64,000 nucleotides of DNA from Bacteroidales bacterium UBA4116 (GTDB lineage: Bacteria > Bacteroidota > Bacteroidia > Bacteroidales > Tannerellaceae), in contig DFXE01000020.1 in assembly GCA_002381645.1 (NCBI GenBank), forward strand, positions 189,819-253,818, read 5' to 3'. Position 1 is the first letter of the stretch; each line of letters begins with the position of its first letter. The notes beneath the pieces were generated by a model. The model was not told the origin of the DNA. It worked only from the letters and a program-made list of their open reading frames with translations, and made no database searches. This document shows, in pieces, positions 44,282-51,770 of the stretch. A program made the position numbers and the translations under genes.

Positions 44282-44770
44282 TTACCACATTAATACAATG
44301 TGGAACGTTTCTTTATCCGGTGAGATCTGGGTATTAAAATCCGAATAAGTTATGTAAAACCTGATAGCTTGCGGTGAAAAGTCGAAGTCATAGGTTTGTG
44401 TCCATAATAATTCTTTTGTACCATATTCTTCACCCAGGTGCAAAACATAAGGCAACCCGTTTTTTACATTTTTCTCCGTTTCAATATAACCGATAACTGT
44501 TCCTTCTTTAAAAATATAATCTGTAAGTTGTGGAATGTATACATCTGCATAAAAATAGGTATTTAAGTCTCCCGGATAACCCGAAAGGTTCCATTCGTTA
44601 GCAGGTATCGTAAATGAAGTAGTGTACCATTTTGATCCGTATCCGGGTTCGCCTTCCGGTCCGGCGGGTCCTTGCTCTCCGCGTGGTCCCATTGGTCCTT
44701 CCGGACCCATCGGACCTTCACAAGCTATACAGGTAATAACAGCCAATAAAATTAAAGTAATCTTTTTCAT
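44282..44770 (-). CDS. Lipoprotein with a short collagen-like stalk
   Basis: A 162-residue lipoprotein: lipobox AVITCIAC gives Cys17, followed directly by about eight Gly-X-Y triplets (EGPMGPEGPMGPRGEQG and onward to GYG), then a 115-residue beta-rich globular domain (WYTTSFTIPANEW, YVLHLGEEYG, IRFYITYSDFN). The layout suggests a trimeric stalk holding a head away from the membrane. The ATG at 44770 gives the lipoprotein signal; the upstream in-frame start does not. It follows the repeat-rich lipoprotein gene by 45 bp and is probably cotranscribed. Confidence 0.8.
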   Translation of the reverse strand: MKKITLILLAVITCIACEGPMGPEGPMGPRGEQGPAGPEGEPGYGSKWYTTSFTIPANEWNLSGYPGDLNTYFYADVYIPQLTDYIFKEGTVIGYIETEKNVKNGLPYVLHLGEEYGTKELLWTQTYDFDFSPQAIRFYITYSDFNTQISPDKETFHIVLMW

Positions 44771-44815
44771 GATTGTAAAATTTAAAAGTTCAACATCTGT
44801 ATGTACTTTCAACAA

Positions 44816-46117
44816 TTATCGTCTTCCGCTCCCCCGTGAGCTTGTACTGCTACCGGAAGAACTTCTCGATGATTCAACCCGTTGTCTCTCCTGGGTTTCG
44901 CGCTGACGTCTGGATTCCGCTTCACGGTTTTCACGTTCCTGTCTTTCCTGAGCCTCTTTGCGTTCACGATCTTGTCTCTCCTGGGCTTTGCGCTGACGTC
45001 TGGATTCCGCTTCACGGTTTTCACGCTCCTGTCTTTCCCGAGCTTCTTTACGTTCACGATCCTGTCTCTCCTGGGCTTCGCGCTGGCGTCTGGATTCAGC
45101 TTCACGGTTTTCACGTTCCTCGCTTTCACGAGCCTCTTGACGTTCACGATTCTGTCTTTCCTGAATAAAAGTTTGACGGTAAGACTCTACATCGTTCTTC
45201 TCTCTTTCCATTACAGGCTGTGATACCTGAACTTCTGATCTTTGACTTGCTTCAAATCTTTTTTTCCGTTCTTCTATTTCCAGCGCTTCTTTACGTATAA
45301 ATTCCTCTTTTTGCCTGGCCTCACGTTGACGTCGTGCTTCCTTTTCGTGTCGTTGATTCGTTGTTTCAGGCAATCGCGATGATTCAACCTGAGCCGAAGG
45401 TCGTTGGGAAGTCCTTACAATTTCTGAATCAACAGGCTTCGTAACTCTGGAGACACTGGGTCTCTGGGAAACCCTTACTTTTTCAGCCACCGGAGGTTTA
45501 ATAATGGGTGGAGCGGGTTTATTTCCTCCCGGTTTTCCGGGTTTATAAGGTGGAGGTTTGATATGGCTCCACTCACCCGACGAATTATAACTCGGGTAAT
45601 AATTTTCGTTTATATAATAATCGTAATAGGGATAAGTCGAATAGTCATAAAAATAAAAACCTGTATAACTATCTTTATAAAAGGGTATATGGTAATCCGC
45701 ATAAAAGCCATCGTAAACCGGGTTTACATCATAACCCATGTAATAATTATCATCTTGTATATACTCATCGTATCTGAGTGGAGGAACCACTTTCCGTTCT
45801 GGTGGCGAGTAAACCGTAGATGGATTCTTATCTACATCGGTATTTAACTTGTTCTGTGAGTTTTTATATATGGGAGTTTCCTGTTTTTCGGGGGTATCTT
45901 TCTTTTTATAACCATTAGTATTTTTTATTTTACTCGTTTCAATGTGACCCGTTATGTTATGATCAGGGTTGTCTGATGTATCCGTGTTAATCACTATAGG
46001 TGTTTCACGTACAAGAGAAGGTGATTCAGGGTTTGTAGGACCACGTGTATTCTTTTTGCAACTTGTTGGTGAAAGAAACAGGCATACGATTGATATAAAA
46101 TAAATTATCCGTTTCAT
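44816..46117 (-). CDS. Repeat-rich lipoprotein with Arg/Glu coiled coil
   Basis: A 433-residue lipoprotein with lipobox FLSPTSC (Cys20). Residues 20-120 are polar and disordered; 120-175 are extremely tyrosine-rich (DDNYYMGYDVNPVYDGFY, YDYYINENYYPSY); 175-245 are Pro/Lys-rich; and 250-420 form a long charged coiled coil with a 30-residue repeat (NREAESRRQREAQERQDRER and onward). The C terminus is Ser/Arg-rich. No enzyme domain. Function unknown, probably a periplasmic or surface spacer. The repeat DNA is nearly identical between copies. Confidence 0.8.
   Translation of the reverse strand: MKRIIYFISIVCLFLSPTSCKKNTRGPTNPESPSLVRETPIVINTDTSDNPDHNITGHIETSKIKNTNGYKKKDTPEKQETPIYKNSQNKLNTDVDKNPSTVYSPPERKVVPPLRYDEYIQDDNYYMGYDVNPVYDGFYADYHIPFYKDSYTGFYFYDYSTYPYYDYYINENYYPSYNSSGEWSHIKPPPYKPGKPGGNKPAPPIIKPPVAEKVRVSQRPSVSRVTKPVDSEIVRTSQRPSAQVESSRLPETTNQRHEKEARRQREARQKEEFIRKEALEIEERKKRFEASQRSEVQVSQPVMEREKNDVESYRQTFIQERQNRERQEARESEERENREAESRRQREAQERQDRERKEARERQERENREAESRRQRKAQERQDRERKEAQERQERENREAESRRQRETQERQRVESSRSSSGSSTSSRGSGRR
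44884..45150 (-). repeat. 90-bp in-frame minisatellite
   Basis: About three near-identical 90-bp units encode the 30-residue block NREAESRRQREAQERQDRER plus KEARERQERE. The units differ by only a few bases, such as K/E and R/Q switches, which suggests recent copy-number change by slippage or recombination. Confidence 0.85.
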
Positions 46118-46417
46118 CTTAGTACTTTTTAATTAGTTAATACCATACTTTCTGATTCACATTCCGCTGAATGTGCCGGTTGAGGGTTTTTATATCGATC
46201 GATATGAAATGTACAAAAACGCGTTAGAAAACCAATCACTATATATGTCTTCTTATTTATTCAGACTACTAAATACAATAGTGGTTTAACAATGAAATCC
46301 ATTTTTTATTGCTTTTTTTCGTAATAGATTATAACTGTTTCATTTATATTTAGTTAAGAATTATTTATTTAACTTATTACATGAATAATAATATTAATCG
46401 TAAATCGTTATTCTGGC
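46118..46417. other. 300-bp intergenic region with two palindromes
   Basis: No gene seen. Contains CACATTC-CGCT-GAATGTG (46158-46175) and the perfect palindrome ATATCGATCGATAT (46192-46205), both upstream of the minus-strand lipoprotein gene and possible operator sites. No clear -7 box for the TIGR02757 gene. Confidence 0.5.
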
Positions 46418-47179
46418 ATGATACATGAATATTCTTTTGATGAACAGAAAGATTTGCTGAATTTGATGTCCGAACGTTTCAATACACCTGATTTTATTGA
46501 AACAGACCCTATTCAATTTCCGCATAAATTTAAATTGAAACAGGATGTAGAAATATCCGCTCTACTTACAGCCACCATTACCTGGGGAAAGCGAAGCAAT
46601 ATTTTGAAATCAGCTGCCAAAATGCATGAAATTATGGGACTTTCACCTTATGATTATATAATGGAAGAAGGTTATGAAAAATTGGGGCAATCTAATATCC
46701 ACCGAACTTTTTTTGAAAATGATATGGCTTATTTATGCAGAGGGTTACATTTGATATATCGATACTATGATAGTTGTGAGCAGTTATTTACTCAAAAATC
46801 GGACGTATGGCAAAGTATCGGATTATTTCGTGAATATATACAGAAAGCAAATGACGGGAACTCCGGAAGGGGACTTAAACATATTTCAAACCCGTCTGTT
46901 TCTGCCTGTAAACGGCTGCACCTCGCATTACGCTGGTTGGTAAGAAATGATTCAATAGTGGACTTGGGATTATGGAAAGAAATATCTCCGGCAAAACTTT
47001 TTATTCCATTGGATGTGCATGTGATCACTACATCACATAAATTAGGTCTTTTAACGCGCAAACAGAACGACCGGAAAGCCGTAGAAGAACTTACAGAAAA
47101 GCTCTGTTTATTTAATCCGGATGATCCTGTTGTGTATGATTTCGCCTTATTCGGCCTTGGCGAAAGTAAAATACTTTAA
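46418..47179 (+). CDS. TIGR02757 family protein
   Basis: A 253-residue cytoplasmic protein of the TIGR02757 (DUF2400) family, which is widespread in Bacteroidetes and of unknown function. Matching segments include DPIQFPHKFKLKQDVEI in the N-terminal part, LLTATITWGKRSNILKSA near 50, KRLHLALRWLVRNDS near 165 and the LFIPLDVHVITTSHKLGLL and DFALFGLGE segments towards the C terminus. The layout resembles helix-hairpin-helix DNA-repair folds, but I would not assign a reaction. Single gene. Confidence 0.88.
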   Translation: MIHEYSFDEQKDLLNLMSERFNTPDFIETDPIQFPHKFKLKQDVEISALLTATITWGKRSNILKSAAKMHEIMGLSPYDYIMEEGYEKLGQSNIHRTFFENDMAYLCRGLHLIYRYYDSCEQLFTQKSDVWQSIGLFREYIQKANDGNSGRGLKHISNPSVSACKRLHLALRWLVRNDSIVDLGLWKEISPAKLFIPLDVHVITTSHKLGLLTRKQNDRKAVEELTEKLCLFNPDDPVVYDFALFGLGESKIL

Positions 47180-47389
47180 ATGGTAGTTCTTCTGCTATGA
47201 AAAAGTCATACCGATGCCACTTCTGCCAAAATGGGGGCATTTGACGCTTAACATAATGTAAACAATCAGCATGTAAAATTGTTATATAAACAAAATCAGA
47301 TAAAATTAATTTATAGGTTAATAGGTTAGTCTTTAAGGAAGGAGGAGGCTTGTGAAAGTATCCCCTTTTTGTTTTACAAACTTTGATGA

Positions 47390-47944
47390 TTATTTGATTA
47401 CCTTCTCCGAAATAGGTTTGTCTGTTTTCAGGTCAATACCGAATAACTCAATATATTCTACACTTAAGGAATTACCAGATTTGGCTTTTACAAAAAGAGA
47501 GGTGAGTTTTGCCGGTTGACCATTTATCAGCATTATACAGGCATATTTTTCACCTAATTTTTTGATGGTTAATTTTCTGGAAGGATAAGCGCTTAATGTT
47601 ACCATACACGAATCATTATTTTGGGATATCAGTTTATAACCATAGGCCAGATTTCGTTGTATAGCGCTTAAACCATTCGTTTTTCCAGGATTTTCCTCCC
47701 TGTTGAGCCAATAAATGTTCAACGGTTTTTTAGTATTCAATATACCGTTTTCAAGATTGGCATCATAACAAACCAGATTTTTATTTTTACTGCGGGCAAT
47801 ATGAAAAAGCCTTTCATCAGTTGGATAAACGTTTTCCTGTGAAAAAAGGTTTTCAGGATATGCAACAATCAGGCTAAAAAAAAGGATAAATAATATTACC
47901 CTCTTTCTGTACCCTATAAGGTTTTGAACAGATCGTATATTCAT
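47390..47944 (-). CDS. DUF4833 exported protein
   Basis: A 184-residue exported protein of the DUF4833 family. A signal peptide (VILFILFFSLIVAYPENLFS) ends near residue 35. Characteristic segments are ERLFHIARSKNKNLVCYDAN, KPLNIYWLNREENPGKTNGL and LAYGYKLIS, the family core; function unknown. I chose the ATG at 47944 instead of a TTG five codons upstream. It lies 20 bp after the Tudor-like gene and is likely in the same transcript. Confidence 0.75.
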   Translation of the reverse strand: MNIRSVQNLIGYRKRVILFILFFSLIVAYPENLFSQENVYPTDERLFHIARSKNKNLVCYDANLENGILNTKKPLNIYWLNREENPGKTNGLSAIQRNLAYGYKLISQNNDSCMVTLSAYPSRKLTIKKLGEKYACIMLINGQPAKLTSLFVKAKSGNSLSVEYIELFGIDLKTDKPISEKVIK

Positions 47945-47964
47945 ATAATTAGGAGACAAAATGA

Positions 47965-48504
47965 TTATTTATCTTTCGATCCTTCCCCTACAAAACCATT
48001 GGTTTTATATTTAAAAAGAATATTAAATGAAGTAAGACTGCCGTAACAACGCGTGATATATTGTTGTAATGTAATTTTTTCTTCATCGCTTAATTTGCTG
48101 GTATTTACTTTCTGCTCCAATACCCTCAACCTGTCACGTATCATAATTATTTTATTAAAGAACGTAGATATGGGCATTTCATAGGGTTTCAATTCCGGAT
48201 TTGCAGGCTTAAGAATTAATGAACCACCTGTCCATTTTTCAGCAATAGGAACAGTTTCCTGAATATCGGAAAAAGTACGTAATATTTTAATTAAAGAATA
48301 TTCAATCATTTCAAGGCTTACCAGGTCATCGGCCGGAACCAGTTGTTCTATAATTTCCAATCCCTCATAACTACGCGCAATTTCCCTGTTACCGTGTTCA
48401 ATGAAAGTGATCAGATAACTATTCGACTTAACCTGTATTACAACACCGGGCCCGTATTCTTTATGTTTTACTCTTGAACCTATACCTAAAACTTCGTCTT
48501 CCAT
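47965..48504 (-). CDS. Uncharacterised protein with a Tudor/KOW-like N terminus
   Basis: A 179-residue cytoplasmic protein. Residues 5-45 (IGSRVKHKEYGPGVVIQV) resemble the Tudor-like C-terminal module of UvrD/PcrA helicases that contacts RNA polymerase. The remainder (70-179) is helical, with a coiled-coil-like middle (IIMIRDRLRVLEQKVN) and a Lys-rich tail. The start at 48504 is preferred over one 20 codons upstream because a well-spaced promoter lies between them. Function unknown. Confidence 0.72.
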   Translation of the reverse strand: MEDEVLGIGSRVKHKEYGPGVVIQVKSNSYLITFIEHGNREIARSYEGLEIIEQLVPADDLVSLEMIEYSLIKILRTFSDIQETVPIAEKWTGGSLILKPANPELKPYEMPISTFFNKIIMIRDRLRVLEQKVNTSKLSDEEKITLQQYITRCYGSLTSFNILFKYKTNGFVGEGSKDK

Positions 48505-48533
48505 GTGATCAGCTGTGTTTTTATGTTTTCCTC

Positions 48534-48565
48534 CAAAAGTATAAAAAACTTGTTTATACCACAAA
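48534..48565 (-). promoter_or_regulatory. Promoter of the Tudor-like/DUF4833 pair
   Basis: On the minus strand a -33 TTTG (48565-48562) is followed after 20 bp by TACTTTTG (48541-48534), a perfect -7 box. This is the best complete promoter in the window and fixes the start at 48504. Confidence 0.7.
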
Positions 48566-48587
48566 TCCCTTTAAAAATACAAACCGT

Positions 48588-50474
48588 TTATTTAATCGAT
48601 CTACCATTACCAGGTTTCTTCCCCGGATTATTTTTAAGATAATCCGGCGGAATAGTACTTTCATTCCCATCCCGTTGCGCAACATAATGAGGCGACATTA
48701 ATTCAAGACCGGCTTCATTTGATTTATCCTGTATGATTTGATGCAGGTCTGAATAGATCTGAGCAAGCCTGTTTGCATCCTTTATATACGCATTTATCTG
48801 ATAAATAGGATAATAATCATGCAGCTCCGTTTCCAGAACAAAAGGTTTAGGTTTCTGCATAACTCCTGGAGTTTCTAAAGCCGCCGCAATTAATAATTCA
48901 TGTACCTGTCGCCATGGCACTTCGTAACCATATGTAACGTTTGTATGTATTATAAGTCCGTATTGACGTGCCGAAGAACTATAGTTTGTTGTATGCGAAG
49001 ACATCACAAAAGAATTAGGAATGGTAACTACTTCATTTTTAGGTGTACGTATACGGGTTACCAAAGGCGTTTTTTCAATAACATTTCCCATTGTATCATT
49101 CAGTTTGATTCGGTCACCCAGTCTGAAAGGGCGCATATACGTAATAACAAAACCGGCTATTATATTACCGATTACCGTACTCGATCCTAATGATACAATC
49201 AACCCCACAAATACGGATATTCCCTGGAATACCCCCGAGTCGGAACCGGGTAAATATGGATATATCATCGCAATCATGAACGCATACATAAGGAAACGGA
49301 TAATATTAAACGTAGGTTGCGCCCAGTCCGGATAAAAACCGGATATTTTTAACTTTTCAGATTCTATTTCATTTGCAATATATTGTATTCCTTTAATAAT
49401 ATATTTAACACAAAACCAAATGACAACAATGATAAATAGATTCGGTATATAATCGATAATAGACTTTAAAACCATTTTTATGGGCTCAATAGCGTATGTA
49501 AACAGTTTCATTGCCAGTGTTTCCGTTTGAGGGAAGATAGCGAATAACATAGGTATACTGAATGCAAGTTGGATCAGGATCACTACCCACCGTAAAACAT
49601 TATTAAGGAAAATAAGTATCATCCCTTGCCGGTGTGTGTTTAAGAACTCATAATCTTTAATACTGATCGATTTTAATTTATTCTGCTTTAACCAGATAAT
49701 CTTACGCCTGAGTTTGCGGAACATATGGTTGGTTAATTTGAATAAGATATATTGAACAATAATAATCAACAAAAAGAAAAATACCCTTTTTACCATTTGC
49801 CAGAAACTATTGTCTTTTTTCAGTTGTATGATCTTTTGATCAATTACGGGAATAAATTTCTCTGCCAGTTCATACCTATCAATACCATGCCATAAAGCAT
49901 CCTGATCAGTTAGGCTGAGAATAACTTTATCACCGTACATTATATCGGTAAATAACTCGCTTTGAACAATATGCACAGAGTCGGCCTTTATGCTGCGGTC
50001 TTCACCGATTTGTGTAATAACTTCCCGTATGTTGTCCGCCCTATGTCTCGGAGTAAGTCCGCCTCGGGTAGTATATAATTTAAATAAAGTATCGCTTCCC
50101 ACCACCACTGCAACTCCGGGAGTTATAGCACGGAGAGAATCAATTTGTCTTCGCTGTTCCGCTTTTCTTATAGAATCAGCCATTGTAGTAATTCCTTGGG
50201 CTTCATGAAGTTCATTCCGTAAAATGATTTCATTCAGCCTCATTTCCTGTATCTGGGATAACAACTCCTGCATACGGATAGAGTCTTGTATACGCTGGAT
50301 CTCTATAGAATTAATTTCAGCAATTATTGTATCAGTATTTATGAATGTATCGGTATTTAATTGTCCGGTGGCTGCGTTTATTACAGCTTCAGCTCTTTCA
50401 AACAATTGGGATTTAACAGGAAAGATAGAAAAAACAAACAAATAAAGAATCAGGTAAAGTTTGTATCGTTTCAT
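48588..50474 (-). CDS. Mechanosensitive channel, MscS family
   Basis: A 628-residue membrane protein. A signal peptide (LYLILYLFVFSIFPVKS) leads into a periplasmic region with a coiled coil (about 40-125) and a domain around 125-200. Transmembrane helices are near 218-240, 280-310, 325-350 and 385-420. The MscS pore and cytoplasmic vestibule follow: VGLIVSLGSSTVIGNIIAG (pore helix, about 415-435) and the beta domain FRLGDRIKLNDTMGNVIE then TRIRTPKNEVVTIPNSF. Releases solutes on hypo-osmotic shock; the extended N terminus is as in MscK/YbdG-like relatives. Own -7 box upstream. Confidence 0.9.
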   Translation of the reverse strand: MKRYKLYLILYLFVFSIFPVKSQLFERAEAVINAATGQLNTDTFINTDTIIAEINSIEIQRIQDSIRMQELLSQIQEMRLNEIILRNELHEAQGITTMADSIRKAEQRRQIDSLRAITPGVAVVVGSDTLFKLYTTRGGLTPRHRADNIREVITQIGEDRSIKADSVHIVQSELFTDIMYGDKVILSLTDQDALWHGIDRYELAEKFIPVIDQKIIQLKKDNSFWQMVKRVFFFLLIIIVQYILFKLTNHMFRKLRRKIIWLKQNKLKSISIKDYEFLNTHRQGMILIFLNNVLRWVVILIQLAFSIPMLFAIFPQTETLAMKLFTYAIEPIKMVLKSIIDYIPNLFIIVVIWFCVKYIIKGIQYIANEIESEKLKISGFYPDWAQPTFNIIRFLMYAFMIAMIYPYLPGSDSGVFQGISVFVGLIVSLGSSTVIGNIIAGFVITYMRPFRLGDRIKLNDTMGNVIEKTPLVTRIRTPKNEVVTIPNSFVMSSHTTNYSSSARQYGLIIHTNVTYGYEVPWRQVHELLIAAALETPGVMQKPKPFVLETELHDYYPIYQINAYIKDANRLAQIYSDLHQIIQDKSNEAGLELMSPHYVAQRDGNESTIPPDYLKNNPGKKPGNGRSIK

Positions 50475-50517
50475 TTTGTACGGTTATTCGTTAGTAGGTT
50501 TTCATAAGTAATCCTGA

Positions 50518-50525
50518 CAAATATA
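50518..50525 (-). promoter_or_regulatory. -7 promoter box for the MscS-family gene
   Basis: TATATTTG on the minus strand, 43 bp before the ATG. Confidence 0.5.
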
Positions 50526-50636
50526 AAAACAATCATTAAATTATATAATAAAATAACAAGATTAAGTTTTTTTTCATTTCTTTGTATTTAATCGCTTACT
50601 ATTTAGATATAAAGTATTTACTTAAATCCAAAAGTT

Positions 50637-51692
50637 ATGAAAAGAGTTTTACTAATCATTTTTTTACTTTCCACTTTTTTAATTACGCAGAGTGTTTTTG
50701 CATCCCAACCCGATTCTATATATGTTTATCAGGAAGGAAGTAATGAAGTATACAGGATATCTGCATATACTTATGATAGTGACGGACGTATTGCAACCGA
50801 AAAGGTATACGATGATACCAATGGAGATGGCCTTATGAGCTGGGAAGAAGATTATGAGTATTCGTACACCAGGGAAAATGATAATCTTATAACGGAAAAA
50901 ATATCTTATAGCCTGTACAATTCTGTTCGAACCCCTGGTTTCAAACAAGTAATAATTTCAAATTCACATGGTAATAAAATAGAAGAATACAACTATTCTT
51001 ATTCGCAGGAAGAAAAGACATGGGAGATATTGAGCCATGCCTTAAGCAACGAATTTAATAATAAAAACAATCCTATTGTAGTATATGATACAATCTTTCA
51101 GTTTAATGAAATATCAAAGTATGAATATACATATGATGCCAATGATCTTCCAGCTACAATAAAAGAATACCTATTAACTAATGAAAAAAAAGAGACTATT
51201 ATCAAGACTGCTGAAGATCACTGGACATTGTCCAGTGATTATGTATACAAATATAATTCAAACGGAAAACTTCTGGAAGAGGTTTATACAACTTATGAAA
51301 AAGGTGAAGTACTCCATATTTACACTAAAGTATTTGCCTATGATAAAAATAATGATGTTCAGACCGAAATTCATACGGAAAATGGCTCCGAAATATTAAA
51401 ATTAAATTATACTTATGTATATTCAGAAAGTCCGACAAGTATTACTCCGGTAAAAACAACTAATCTAGTAAGTGTTTATCCGAATCCCGTTACGGATTAT
51501 ATATATATAGACATAAAAGGAGCAAAAGGGGCTACTGTAAGATTAATCAATGCTTTCGGCTCTTTGATAAAATATCAGACCGTACAACAACAGTTGACCA
51601 CAATCCAGGTATCTTCTTTACCCAAAGGATATTACATTTTACATATATCTACTGATACCGGAAGCGAAAGCCACAAATTGATCATCCGGTAA
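50637..51692 (+). CDS. YD-like repeat protein with type IX sorting domain
   Basis: A 351-residue exported protein. Signal peptide residues 1-22 (LLIIFLLSTFLITQSVFA). Residues 30-255 carry irregular YD-like units: AYTYDSDGRIATEKVYDD, EYTYDANDLPATIKEY, VYKYNSNGKLLEEVY and FAYDKNNDVQTEIH, similar to RHS/YD-type or DUF4595-type beta structures. The C-terminal 75 residues are a type A sorting domain starting SVYPNPVTDYIYIDIKG and ending HKLIIR. It should be exported by the type IX system and attached to or released from the surface. Role unknown. A strong terminator follows. Confidence 0.83.
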   Translation: MKRVLLIIFLLSTFLITQSVFASQPDSIYVYQEGSNEVYRISAYTYDSDGRIATEKVYDDTNGDGLMSWEEDYEYSYTRENDNLITEKISYSLYNSVRTPGFKQVIISNSHGNKIEEYNYSYSQEEKTWEILSHALSNEFNNKNNPIVVYDTIFQFNEISKYEYTYDANDLPATIKEYLLTNEKKETIIKTAEDHWTLSSDYVYKYNSNGKLLEEVYTTYEKGEVLHIYTKVFAYDKNNDVQTEIHTENGSEILKLNYTYVYSESPTSITPVKTTNLVSVYPNPVTDYIYIDIKGAKGATVRLINAFGSLIKYQTVQQQLTTIQVSSLPKGYYILHISTDTGSESHKLIIR

Positions 51693-51710
51693 ATCTGTTT
51701 TACAAATTAA

Positions 51711-51757
51711 AATCCCTTCTGAATCAAGTAAGCGATTATTCAGAGGGGATTTTTTTA
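51711..51757 (+). terminator. Intrinsic terminator after the YD-like gene
   Basis: AATCCCTTCTGAAT pairs with ATTCAGAGGGGATT (one G-T/G-U position) and is followed by seven T. Confidence 0.8.
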
Positions 51758-51770
51758 GCCTGATACTCTA

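Noticed and set aside
44836..45223. Overlapping open frames of 110-113 codons on the plus strand
   Set aside because: They exist because the 90-bp repeats are open in several frames; the minus-strand lipoprotein has a signal peptide and lipobox.
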